Origin: an uncultured Lachnospiraceae bacterium
Lineage (GTDB): Bacteria > Bacillota > Clostridia > Lachnospirales > Lachnospiraceae
Assembly (NCBI GenBank): GCA_947631685.1
Contig: CANRMI010000017.1
Coordinates: 1 to 40,788 of the forward strand
Reading direction: 5' to 3'
DNA: 40,788 bases
Shown: in pieces, positions 26,583 to 35,475 of the stretch
Layout: the number at the start of each line of letters is the position of its first letter
Numbering within the stretch: the first letter of the stretch is position 1
Notes under the pieces: generated by a model
Database searches by the model: none
What the model was told of the DNA's origin: nothing
What the model saw: only the letters and a program-made list of their open reading frames with translations
Translations under genes and position numbers: made by a program

Positions 26583-26991
26583 CACCGGCTATCGCCACCG
26601 CCATGCCCAACAGCTTTCGCAGCTCCAATGGCTGCTTTTCCACACCGAATATTCCCAGCAGCTCTATGATATACGCCACGATCAGCTGGGCTATGACGAT
26701 CAGCATGACCGCCCGAGCCGGTCCCAACATATCCATGCTCTTGATCACGGTATAGGTGATGCCCGCCCCGATGACGCCTCCCAAGAGCATATATTTGGGC
26801 TCTACTTTCCACAGCAGGGCAAAGGAGCTCCTGTCCGTAAAAAGCCACACCCCCATACACACCAAAAAAGCCGTAAGCTGTACAAAGGCATTAGCAACCC
26901 AGATGCCTGAGGTCTTGGTGACCTGCGTATTAAAAACACCTTGTATACTCATCAAAGCCCCGGAAAGCAGGGCAATCAAAAATCCAATCAT
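26560..26991 (-). CDS. Small DMT-type transporter (DUF606/YdcZ family)
   Basis: 143 residues with five hydrophobic helices and the family pattern of an early MSIQGVFNTQVTK segment, a central GGVIGAGITYTVIKSM and a C-terminal LLGMAVAIAGVVIF. Members act as half-size transporters and often dimerise. GGGAGG lies 5 nt before ATG. It follows the orphan solute-binding gene after 76 nt and shares its strand. Substrate is unknown. Confidence 0.88.
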   Translation of the reverse strand: MIGFLIALLSGALMSIQGVFNTQVTKTSGIWVANAFVQLTAFLVCMGVWLFTDRSSFALLWKVEPKYMLLGGVIGAGITYTVIKSMDMLGPARAVMLIVIAQLIVAYIIELLGIFGVEKQPLELRKLLGMAVAIAGVVIFKWK

Positions 26992-27067
26992 ATGAGCCTC
27001 CCGCTAACATTTTCTGGTTTTAGCTTGCCCACAGGATTGGATTTTATGCGCGGTATTCTCCGCCCCT

Positions 27068-28453
27068 TTACTGTTGTATCTGGGAAACGATCTGGTTCTC
27101 CAGCTCTAACAGCAGACTGTCCGCGTCACCGCCTTCCCAGACTCTGGAGAAGAGGATTTCCAGCTGGATCCAGAAATTGCTGGTTTCGATCATCTTTGGC
27201 AGGGAGCGGGAATTTTTGTATTCCTCCATAAAGACCGCCAGCTCCGCGTTTTCGGGATTGGCCGCCAGATTGGCAGAAACCTTCCCCGTTCTCTCATACA
27301 GCTTGTCATAGTAACTGCCCGTTAAAAACGCGGCAAATTCATTTGCCAGTTCCTTATGGGAAGAATACCCGTTGACAGCGATACAGCTGGTGACCGAAAG
27401 GGAACGGCCTTCCAGCTCCGCGGAGGGCTGGGGGATGGGCGCCACGCCGTACTCAAAAGTAAAGGCACCCTCTTCCTTTGCTTCCTCCAGGCGCTTCAGC
27501 ACATCCGTGGTGGCAACGGTAAACACGATCTTGCCCTCTATAAATTCCTGCACCACGGAATCATAGGTCACGGTATCCGACTCGATAAAAAAGAACTGGT
27601 TCAATCTTTGATAGATTTCCAGACACTGCTTCGTCTCATCATTATAAATATCCACAGCGTTCTCATCGTCACCGGCTTCCCCGCCCACGATCATATAGTT
27701 TCCCACAAAATAGTAGTTATAAAAAATATCGGAAACATCCCATCGCAGCACCACTTCCCCGTTTTCCGAGGCGTCGTAATTGTCCGCGAAGGCCAGCACC
27801 TCGTCCATATTGGCGGGAATCCCCGCGGCAAGCTGTTCCGGGGACACTTCCAGATTCTGCTCGCCTATGATCTCTTCTTCCACTTCCGGCAGGTCTTCCC
27901 CGTCATATTCATCTTCACCGGATTCCTGGGCCGCCAGCTGCTGCGCCGTCCAGGCCTCCAGATAGTCCTTATTGTAGAGCAGGGCGCTGGTTTCATAATA
28001 AAAAGGATAGGCCACCAGCTTGTCCTTGTAGGTTACCGCCAAAAGGGCCGTCCGGGGAAAATGCTCCTCCGTACAGAACTCCTCCTTATCCGTGATACGG
28101 GAAGCCAGTCCCGCCAGATAGGCCTTTTCCAGGGAGTCATTGCTGACGATAAACGCGTCCGGCACATGCTCTCCGTGCAGGGAAGCCTCATTGATGGCCT
28201 CCAGATAGGCGCTGTCCGAAACCAGAACGGGAATCACCCGCGCGCCCCTTACCTCGTCAAAGGCCACCGCCGCACTGTTGATATAGTCCCCAATGCTCTC
28301 ATCAGAATACCAGAAATAAATCGTTTCCTTTGTGTCAAAGAGCTCCGGCTCCTCTTCCTCGCCCACTTTCATCCCGCTTACGCCCACATAGATCAACCCG
28401 GCCAACAGGCAAAGTACGAGCAGAGCCGCCGGCAATCGCTTTTCCAAATTCAT
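27068..28453 (-). CDS. Membrane-anchored extracellular solute-binding protein (family 1), orphan
   Basis: 461 residues. A basic start and a hydrophobic helix (about 8-28) are followed directly by acidic residues; no lipobox cysteine is present, so it looks anchored by an uncleaved helix. The rest resembles family 1 sugar-binding proteins of ABC importers (YFWYSDESIGDYINSAAVAF, VPDAFIVSNDS, YPFYYETSALLYNKDYLEA, EFIEGKIVFTVATTDVL, SSHKELANEFAAFL). An acidic insertion of about 35 residues sits near 180-215 (ESGEDEYDGEDLPEVEEE). No permease or ATPase gene is nearby. It starts 12 nt after argD and probably shares the arginine transcript. Confidence 0.8.
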   Translation of the reverse strand: MNLEKRLPAALLVLCLLAGLIYVGVSGMKVGEEEEPELFDTKETIYFWYSDESIGDYINSAAVAFDEVRGARVIPVLVSDSAYLEAINEASLHGEHVPDAFIVSNDSLEKAYLAGLASRITDKEEFCTEEHFPRTALLAVTYKDKLVAYPFYYETSALLYNKDYLEAWTAQQLAAQESGEDEYDGEDLPEVEEEIIGEQNLEVSPEQLAAGIPANMDEVLAFADNYDASENGEVVLRWDVSDIFYNYYFVGNYMIVGGEAGDDENAVDIYNDETKQCLEIYQRLNQFFFIESDTVTYDSVVQEFIEGKIVFTVATTDVLKRLEEAKEEGAFTFEYGVAPIPQPSAELEGRSLSVTSCIAVNGYSSHKELANEFAAFLTGSYYDKLYERTGKVSANLAANPENAELAVFMEEYKNSRSLPKMIETSNFWIQLEILFSRVWEGGDADSLLLELENQIVSQIQQ

Positions 28454-28465
28454 GTATGTGCTCCT

Positions 28466-29710
28466 TTAACGGCTGCCGGAAAGGGCGCCGTCCAGAATCT
28501 CTATCATCTTATCCACATCTTCTTCCGTGATCACCAGTGGCGGTACAAAACGGATAATGTTCGCGCCAGCATTAATCAGTACCAACCCGTCTTTAAGCGC
28601 CTGCGCGATATATTCCGCCACGGGACGGTCAAACACCAGCCCCTGCAACAGCCCGGCTCCCCGTCTTTCCGTAATAAAATCATATTTCGCAGCCAGCTCA
28701 TCCAGACGTTTTTCCAGATAAGCCCCCACTTTTCTCACATGCTCTATTATATGGTTCTCCTCAAATAAATCAAGTACCCTGCTCACAGCCGCGCAGGCTA
28801 AGGGGTTGCCCCCGTAGGTGGTGCCGTGGTCGCTCGCCGCCAGGGAGTGGGTGCCCACTTTTTCCGTCATCAGAAACGCCCCCACCGGCACGCCGCAGCC
28901 CAAAGCTTTCGCGCACATCATAATATCCGGTTTTACGCCGTACTTCTGCCACGCGAACATATAACCGGTACGTCCCATTCCGCACTGGATCTCGTCCAAT
29001 ATCAACAGTATATCCCTTTCGTCGCAGATTTTACGCAGTTCTTTCAAAAAGCTCTCTTCCGCGGGGAAAATACCGCCCTCTCCCTGTACGGTCTCTAAGA
29101 GTATGGCACAGGTCTTTTCATTTACCAGCTCCCTTACGCTGTCAATATCGTTGAGTTTGGCAAACCGGATATTCCCGATACCGGGCTCAAAAGCTTCCCT
29201 GTAATGGGGATTTCCCGTAACGGAAAGTGCGCCCATGGTCCTGCCGTGGAAAGAATGCTCCATGGCTATAATCTCGTGGTCCGTGGTTCCGTCCTTTAAA
29301 TAGGCATACTTCCTTGCCGCCTTAATGGCACCCTCCACCGCTTCCGCGCCGGAATTGGTAAAGAACACCCTGTCCATGCCGGAAACCTTTTTCAGTTTGC
29401 GGGCCGCTTCTATGGCCGGCACATTGTAATAGTAGTTGGAGGTATGGATGATCTTGTCTATCTGCGCCTTTAAGGCATCATTGTAGTCCCGATTGCCGTA
29501 TCCAAGAGCAAAGACCGCGATCCCGGCCACAAAGTCCAGATATTTTTTCCCCTCCATATCATAGAGATACACACCCTCGCCCTTATCAAACACCACCTGA
29601 TAACGGTTGTATGTATGGAGCAGATCCCGCTCCGCTTCCTCAATGTATTCCTGCATACTCATATTCTCATTCATATTGTCGCTCATATTTTCACTCATAT
29701 TTCCGCTCAT
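28466..29710 (-). CDS. argD: Acetylornithine aminotransferase
   Basis: A class III PLP aminotransferase of 414 residues that converts N-acetylglutamate semialdehyde to N-acetylornithine. Signatures: GVYLYDMEGKKYLDFVAGIAV, NSGAEAVEGAIKAAR, HSFHGRTMGAL, LLILDEIQCGMGRTG and the PLP lysine in AKALGCGVPVGA. The N-terminus is odd: four near-identical MSxN units precede the normal family start MQEYIEEAERDLLHTYNRY, giving six in-frame ATGs. I start at 29710, where AGGGG lies about 7 nt upstream; internal starts cannot be excluded. It follows argB after 48 nt. Confidence 0.95.
   Translation of the reverse strand: MSGNMSENMSDNMNENMSMQEYIEEAERDLLHTYNRYQVVFDKGEGVYLYDMEGKKYLDFVAGIAVFALGYGNRDYNDALKAQIDKIIHTSNYYYNVPAIEAARKLKKVSGMDRVFFTNSGAEAVEGAIKAARKYAYLKDGTTDHEIIAMEHSFHGRTMGALSVTGNPHYREAFEPGIGNIRFAKLNDIDSVRELVNEKTCAILLETVQGEGGIFPAEESFLKELRKICDERDILLILDEIQCGMGRTGYMFAWQKYGVKPDIMMCAKALGCGVPVGAFLMTEKVGTHSLAASDHGTTYGGNPLACAAVSRVLDLFEENHIIEHVRKVGAYLEKRLDELAAKYDFITERRGAGLLQGLVFDRPVAEYIAQALKDGLVLINAGANIIRFVPPLVITEEDVDKMIEILDGALSGSR
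29663..29710 (-). repeat. Four 12-nt tandem repeats with ATG codons at the argD start
   Basis: The units on the minus strand are ATGAGCGGAAAT, ATGAGTGAAAAT, ATGAGCGACAAT and ATGAATGAGAAT, followed by ATGAGTATG. Each unit encodes M-S/N-x-N and adds one in-frame start codon. Confidence 0.9.
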
Positions 29711-29758
29711 ATTTCTTCCCCTGCCCTTTCAGATCTTTTTGTTCCGGGGGCCGCCGTG

Positions 29759-30667
29759 TTAAGAGAGCCCCATGGCCGGCCCGTCTCCGTCTTCGATGAT
29801 AGCGGTGCCGATTCCCTGATTGGTAAAGATTTCCAGCAGGAGACAGTGGGGAATGCGCCCGTCCAGAATGTGCACCCGCTTTACGCCGTTCCGGATCGCG
29901 GATGTACAGTTGCTGAGCTTGGGCAGCATACCGCCGCCGATAAATCCCGCATTGATCAGTTCCTCCGCCTGCCCTGCCGTCAGTCTGGAAATAAAGCTGG
30001 ACTTGTCGTTGATGTCCTTGTAAAGACCCTCAATGTCCGTTAAGAACGCCAGCTTTTCCGCGCCTACGGCTTTCGCGATAGCGCAGGCCGCGTCGTCGGC
30101 GTTGATATTGTAGGTGTCAAAATTTTCATCCAGGCCCACAGGCGCCACTATGGGCAGAAAATCCTTTTCCAACAGATCGTAGAGCACCTTGGGATTGACC
30201 TCCGTGATCTCCCCCACATAGCCGATGTCCTGCCCGTCGGAATATTTCTTTTTCACCCGCAACAGTCCGCCGTCTTTTCCGCTGATACCAACGGCCTTCA
30301 CGCCCAGCTCCTGCACCATGCTCACCAGCTGCTTGCCTACCCGGCCCAAAACCATCTCCGCGATTTCCATGGTTTCTCCATCCGTTACCCGCAGACCGTT
30401 GACGAACCGGGCTTCCTTGCCTGTTTTGCCCACCCAGCGGCTGATCTCCTTGCCGCCGCCATGTACGATAATAGGCTTAAAGCCTACCAGTTTTAACAGC
30501 GTCACGTCCTTAATGACATTTCGCTGCAGCTCCTCATTGCTCATGGCGCTGCCGCCGTACTTTACCACAATGATCTTACGGTTGAAACGCTGTATATAGG
30601 GCAGGGCTTCAATGAGCACCTCCGCCTTCTGCAGTACGGTATCCATATTGTTGTTATGATTCTCCAT
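29759..30667 (-). CDS. argB: Acetylglutamate kinase
   Basis: 302 residues from ATG 30667, which has GGGAGG 6 nt upstream; the frame is open a further 11 codons without a site. It phosphorylates N-acetylglutamate, usually the arginine-regulated step. Family motifs: [23 protein letters not shown], the FVNGLRVTD loop, [29 protein letters not shown] and [14 protein letters not shown]. It starts 13 nt after argJ and precedes argD, forming a compact biosynthetic series. Confidence 0.97.
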   Translation of the reverse strand: MENHNNNMDTVLQKAEVLIEALPYIQRFNRKIIVVKYGGSAMSNEELQRNVIKDVTLLKLVGFKPIIVHGGGKEISRWVGKTGKEARFVNGLRVTDGETMEIAEMVLGRVGKQLVSMVQELGVKAVGISGKDGGLLRVKKKYSDGQDIGYVGEITEVNPKVLYDLLEKDFLPIVAPVGLDENFDTYNINADDAACAIAKAVGAEKLAFLTDIEGLYKDINDKSSFISRLTAGQAEELINAGFIGGGMLPKLSNCTSAIRNGVKRVHILDGRIPHCLLLEIFTNQGIGTAIIEDGDGPAMGLS

Positions 30668-30680
30668 GTTATCCTCCCGT

Positions 30681-31904
30681 TTAAGAGCGGTAATCCGCAT
30701 TTATCTTCACATATTCGTAGCTCAAATCGCAGCCCCAGGCCGTGGCCTCGCCGTCCCCCTGATGCATATCCGCCAGAATCCTTACCTCCGGCTGGGAAAG
30801 GATGCGGGTGGCCTCCTCCTCACTGTAATCGCAGGCCCTCCCGTCTCCAAAGATATGAATCCGGCTTGCGCCTCCCTCAAAATACAGATCCACTTTATCC
30901 GGATCAAAATCCACTCCCGAATATCCTAAGGCACAGAGGATCCGTCCGAAATTGGCGTCATGCCCGAAAACAGCCGCTTTCGTCAAACTGGAGCAGATGA
31001 CCGCCTTGCTCAAGATACGGGCCTCTTCTTTATTTCTCGCGCCCACTACCTGCATTTCGATCAGGGCCGTCGCTCCCTCGCCGTCCCCCGCCATTTTCTT
31101 AGCCAGCGTAGTATTGATAAAGGCAAGCGCCTCCCTGAAGGTCTCATAATCTTCGTTTTCTTCCGTCAGCACAGGATTGCCGGCCATCCCGTTAGCCAGA
31201 AATAAAAAGGTATCGTTGGTGGAGGTATCCCCGTCCACAGAGATCATATTGAAGCTGTCCGTGATGCTTTCCCTGACCGCTTTCTGCAGCAGAGCCTTAT
31301 CAATGGCAATGTCGCAGGTCACAAAAGCCAGCATGGTACACATATTGGGATGGATCATACCGGAGCCCTTGCACATGCCCCCCATCGTCACCGTCTTGCC
31401 CCCGATCTCAAACCGGACCGCTGCCTGCTTGTCCTTGGTATCGGTCGTCATAATGGCCTCTGCCGCCTCCTGCGCCGCCTCTACGGAACGCTCCTTTGCC
31501 TCAGCCAGTTTGACAACGCCCGCTTCTATTTTTTCCACCGGCATCTGCATACCGATCACGCCTGTGGAGCCGATCAGCACGCTTTCTTTGGGTATACCCA
31601 GGGCTTTCCCCGCCGCTTCCGCGGTCCTCTCACAGCACTCCATGCCCTCCTGGCCCGTACAAGCATTGGCTATACCGGAATTGACCACCACCGCCTGGGC
31701 AAAGGGCGCGCTCTCCACTACTTTTTTATCCCAGAGCACCGGCGCCGCCTTTACCACATTGCTGGTAAAAGTACCCGCGCAGACACAGGGAGCTTCACTG
31801 TACAATAACGCCATATCCTTCCTGTTTTGATATTTCACGCCGGCCTCTATTCCCGCCGCGTAAAATCCCTTCGCGGCGCAGACACCGCCCTTTATTGTCT
31901 CCAT
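30681..31904 (-). CDS. argJ: Glutamate N-acetyltransferase / amino-acid acetyltransferase
   Basis: 407 residues. ArgJ transfers the acetyl group from N-acetylornithine to glutamate, closing the cyclic arginine pathway. It shows [35 protein letters not shown] and the self-cleavage site where Thr190 becomes the N-terminal nucleophile of the beta chain. The residue before it is Cys189, where many family members have Ala. DGDTSTNDT and [14 protein letters not shown] are also conserved. It follows the GNAT gene after 46 nt, a gap holding hairpin repeat copy 4. Whether it also uses acetyl-CoA cannot be read from sequence. Confidence 0.96.
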   Translation of the reverse strand: METIKGGVCAAKGFYAAGIEAGVKYQNRKDMALLYSEAPCVCAGTFTSNVVKAAPVLWDKKVVESAPFAQAVVVNSGIANACTGQEGMECCERTAEAAGKALGIPKESVLIGSTGVIGMQMPVEKIEAGVVKLAEAKERSVEAAQEAAEAIMTTDTKDKQAAVRFEIGGKTVTMGGMCKGSGMIHPNMCTMLAFVTCDIAIDKALLQKAVRESITDSFNMISVDGDTSTNDTFLFLANGMAGNPVLTEENEDYETFREALAFINTTLAKKMAGDGEGATALIEMQVVGARNKEEARILSKAVICSSLTKAAVFGHDANFGRILCALGYSGVDFDPDKVDLYFEGGASRIHIFGDGRACDYSEEEATRILSQPEVRILADMHQGDGEATAWGCDLSYEYVKINADYRS

Positions 31905-31919
31905 GCTTTTTCCTCCTCA

Positions 31920-31940
31920 CCTTCGCCGCCTTATGCGGCC
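31920..31940 (-). repeat. GC hairpin repeat, copy 4 (before argJ)
   Basis: GCCGC (31925-31929) and GCGGC (31935-31939) enclose a 5-nt loop. On the minus strand the hairpin is followed by GAAGGTGAGGAGG and, shortly after, the argJ start. It is the most divergent copy. Confidence 0.5.
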
Positions 31941-31950
31941 TGCTCTGTAT

Positions 31951-32400
31951 TTACCGGTTAAACTCGGTAATGTTCTTCTCATTCAGTACAAAATCGTAAT
32001 AGTTTAAATCCTCACGCTTCGTCCAGCCAATGCAGCGCCAGAAAGCGTTTCCTATGTCATTGACGGTAAAGGCAATCAGCGATACCTTGCTGATCCGCTC
32101 TTCCTTTAAGCTTTCCATGCAGCGCACCACCATGGCCTTGCCGATTCCCCGCATACGGCAGTCCTCCCGCACGCACACATGGTATAGGCAGCCCCGTCTG
32201 CCGTCGTGCCCGCAGAGAATGGCTCCCACGATCTCTCCGTTCTCCTCCGCCACCACGCTGGTGCGGGGATTCCTCTCCAGAAAACGCGCCACTCCCTCTT
32301 CGGAGTCGTCAATGCTGCGGATCGCAAATCCCTTAATACTCATCCAGAGCGCATACACGCCGGGATAGTCCTTGATGCTCATGGTCCTTATCTGATACAT
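31951..32400 (-). CDS. GNAT-family N-acetyltransferase
   Basis: 149 residues with the acetyl-CoA fold: VVAEENGEIVGAILCG (strands 3-4 region), HVCVREDCRMRGIGKAMV (motif A pyrophosphate loop, R..G.G.A) and VNDIGNAFWRCIGWTKRED (motif B). Overall pattern resembles the YpeA subgroup. It is the first gene of the leftward arginine series, directly before argJ, so it might supply or modify acetylated intermediates; a role as N-acetylglutamate synthase is possible but unproven. GAGGGAA lies before ATG, next to hairpin repeat copy 5. Confidence 0.88.
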   Translation of the reverse strand: MYQIRTMSIKDYPGVYALWMSIKGFAIRSIDDSEEGVARFLERNPRTSVVAEENGEIVGAILCGHDGRRGCLYHVCVREDCRMRGIGKAMVVRCMESLKEERISKVSLIAFTVNDIGNAFWRCIGWTKREDLNYYDFVLNEKNITEFNR

Positions 32401-32408
32401 TTTTCCCT

Positions 32409-32428
32409 CATTCTGCCGCTACGCGGCC
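32409..32428 (-). repeat. GC hairpin repeat, copy 5 (before the GNAT gene)
   Basis: GCCGC-TAC-GCGGC (32415-32427) followed on the minus strand by AGAATG, GAGGGAA and ATG, the same order as copies 1-3. Confidence 0.65.
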
Positions 32429-32449
32429 TTTTCTTCACAATATTTTTAC

Positions 32450-32477
32450 AGTATATCACAAAGTTTCTCCGGGGCAA
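32450..32477 (-). promoter_or_regulatory. Promoter of the GNAT-argJBD operon
   Basis: TTGCCC (32472-32477) and TATACT (32450-32455) are separated by 16 bp on the minus strand, about 50 nt upstream of the GNAT start. Confidence 0.55.
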
Positions 32478-32510
32478 ATAGTTATAATAGATAATTTTCT
32501 TCTATATATT

Positions 32511-32557
32511 TGTGCATTTTTATGCATAAATATAAATTAATATTCATTTTATACATT
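32511..32557. promoter_or_regulatory. Tandem ArgR-box-like operators between divergent arg genes
   Basis: 32511-32528 reads TGTGCATTTTTATGCATA. It fits the ARG-box pattern TNTGNAT-WWWW-ATNCANA at every fixed position and contains the palindrome TGCAT-N4-ATGCA. A weaker relative, TATTCATTTTATACATT, lies at 32541-32557. A further half-match (TATGCATTTTAAT) is at 32571, close to the argG -35. ArgR hexamers normally bind paired boxes, so arginine-dependent repression of both operons is inferred. Confidence 0.6.
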
Positions 32558-32608
32558 GTTTTTCTTGTTTTATGCATTTTAATTTTCTATAATATGCAAA
32601 TTTTCTGC

Positions 32609-32637
32609 TTGCATTCGGAAACAAGTTGTTGTATATT
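32609..32637 (+). promoter_or_regulatory. SigA-type promoter of argG
   Basis: TTGCAT (32609-32614) and TATATT (32632-32637) are separated by 17 bp, about 30 nt upstream of the argG ATG. Confidence 0.65.
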
Positions 32638-32673
32638 AAGGAAAAAGAAAAGTAAGCTGCTAGGAGGATCGTT

Positions 32674-33891
<1,218 letters not shown>

Positions 33892-33896
33892 GCTTT

Positions 33897-34193
33897 ATGG
33901 ACAATGCGATTATCGTTCTGATCCTTTATTTTATCGGTATCAACCTGACGGGTTTTGCCCTTATGGGAATTGATAAAAGAAAAGCGGTAAAGGGTGCCTT
34001 CCGGATTCCGGAAGCCACCCTCTTTATCGTTGCCCTCATTGGAGGCAGCCTGGGATCCATTGCCGGAATGTATACTTTCCGCCACAAGACCAGACACCTC
34101 TCCTTTGTCTACGGAATGCCTGCCATTTTGATTTTGCAGATCATTCTCGCGCTCATTCTGTTCAATGCGCCCATCGAATTTCTGACTATTTAA
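33897..34193 (+). CDS. DUF1294 family membrane protein
   Basis: 98 residues with three or four hydrophobic helices and the family core ALMGIDKRKAVKGAFRIPEATLF and GGSLGSIAGMYTFRHKTRHLSFVYG. The role of the family is not established. It starts 5 nt after argG with no good Shine-Dalgarno of its own, so translation likely depends on argG. The LytTR regulator follows after 14 nt. Confidence 0.88.
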   Translation: MDNAIIVLILYFIGINLTGFALMGIDKRKAVKGAFRIPEATLFIVALIGGSLGSIAGMYTFRHKTRHLSFVYGMPAILILQIILALILFNAPIEFLTI

Positions 34194-34207
34194 TATAAGG
34201 AGCTTTT

Positions 34208-34972
34208 ATGTCAATACCAATGTACGAAGAACCCTTTGCCTCATCGCATACCACCCTGCACGCGGCTGTCTGTGACGATAACGCGGCGGACAGGAAGCAG
34301 TTGGAGAGGCTGTTAAAACGGGAAGCCGACAAAAGGCTGGCCGCCGGAGATGTCCTGTATGTGGACTCCTACGGACATCCCGACACCCTGCTGCAGAATC
34401 CCCTGCAGTATGATGTCTTTTTCGTGGACATCGCCCATACGCCCGGTGCGGACGCTGTGAATATTGTAAACCGGCTGACAGCCGCGGGCAGTTCTTCTCC
34501 CGTTGTCTTCTGCAGTTCTTCCATTGACTACCGGGCTCTTCCCCTGCCTTCCCATGTGCTTTTTCTGGATAAGCCCATCAAGGCCGCCGAGCTTTCCCAG
34601 TGCTTAGACCAAGCGGGAGAAAACAAAAAAGCCGCGGTTCCTTTGATCGAGCTGCGGGAAGAAAGCGGACATACCTGCTATGTAACGGAACCGGACATCC
34701 TCTACGCCATTACCCAGGGACGGGGCTTGAAAGTAGCGCTAAAGGACGGCCGGACATTGATGCTTGCCACCACCGCGGCCAATTTTTTTGACCAGGTGGA
34801 AAACTATCCCGTTTTCTTTGCGCCCAGCCGGCACAGCGTGTTAAACGGCAGATACATACAGAGCATCCGCTTAGGCAGGATCACCATGCCCGACGGCACC
34901 GCTTTCCGCGCTTTCGGCTCCATTCTGCGCTATGCCGAAAATATCCACAAACAATATCCCCAAGGAGAATGA
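34208..34972 (+). CDS. LytTR-type response regulator
   Basis: 254 residues. Receiver domain (about 15-135): acidic pair in AVCDDNAADR, phospho-acceptor Asp in VFFVDIAH and the conserved Lys in LFLDKPI. LytTR DNA-binding domain (about 145-250): ESGHTCYVTEPDILYAITQGRGLKV, APSRHSVLNGRYIQSI. The usual signature around the phospho-Asp (LDIEMPGMDG) is altered to VDIAHTPGAD. No histidine kinase is nearby. It overlaps the following gene by 4 nt. Regulon unknown. Confidence 0.9.
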   Translation: MSIPMYEEPFASSHTTLHAAVCDDNAADRKQLERLLKREADKRLAAGDVLYVDSYGHPDTLLQNPLQYDVFFVDIAHTPGADAVNIVNRLTAAGSSSPVVFCSSSIDYRALPLPSHVLFLDKPIKAAELSQCLDQAGENKKAAVPLIELREESGHTCYVTEPDILYAITQGRGLKVALKDGRTLMLATTAANFFDQVENYPVFFAPSRHSVLNGRYIQSIRLGRITMPDGTAFRAFGSILRYAENIHKQYPQGE

Positions 34973-35475
34973 CTATGCTGGCTCTGCAGATTACCTCTCC
35001 CAAAAATTTTATGGGCGCTATGCTGGCCGGAGAGCTGTTTGACAGTTTTCTTCTGGAAGAAGCCTCCATTGTCACCGCCGTCTCCTACACCATGGACGGC
35101 AGGATCCGCAGGGACTTTTATCCCCCGGAAGAAAGGGAGGACGCGCAGCTCCATCCCTACGATTTCATTCCCTGGAAGGACATAAAGGGCACCTGCTACG
35201 ACCTGATAAAGGGCAAAAACACTCCTCTGGGGTTTCATTTCGTACTGCAGCTGATACCCTCCTACACGGCGGATATGGTGGCGAAAAGCGCGCCCGCCCT
35301 GTCCTCCTTTGTCAAAGCATTTGTGCTGAACATTCGGTTTGACGGAGAAAAGATCCTGCTCTGTACAGGCACCTCCTACCACTCCTTTGTGGCGGACAAG
35401 GAAGCGGAAAAGCTTTGGGACGCCGCATTCAAACAATTCATCCACAAAAAAGAGATCGCCTGCGAAGAGCTTTAG
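34969..35475 (+). CDS. DUF5721-like protein of unknown function
   Basis: 168 residues, soluble, starting at an ATGA overlap with the LytTR gene; a second ATG two codons in (34975) is equally possible. The pattern FDSFLLEEASIVTAVSYTMDGRIRRDFY, the mid-protein GFHFVLQLIPSYT and SFVKAFVLNIRFDG match what I recall of the clostridial DUF5721 family. Function unknown. Coupled translation with the regulator suggests a shared role. Its TAG stop shares two bases with the stop of the convergent sulfatase gene. Confidence 0.75.
   Translation: MTMLALQITSPKNFMGAMLAGELFDSFLLEEASIVTAVSYTMDGRIRRDFYPPEEREDAQLHPYDFIPWKDIKGTCYDLIKGKNTPLGFHFVLQLIPSYTADMVAKSAPALSSFVKAFVLNIRFDGEKILLCTGTSYHSFVADKEAEKLWDAAFKQFIHKKEIACEEL

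Noticed and set aside
27356..28768. 470-codon plus-strand frame opposite the solute-binding and argD genes
   Set aside because: It spans two real minus-strand genes and lacks a start signal or recognisable domain.
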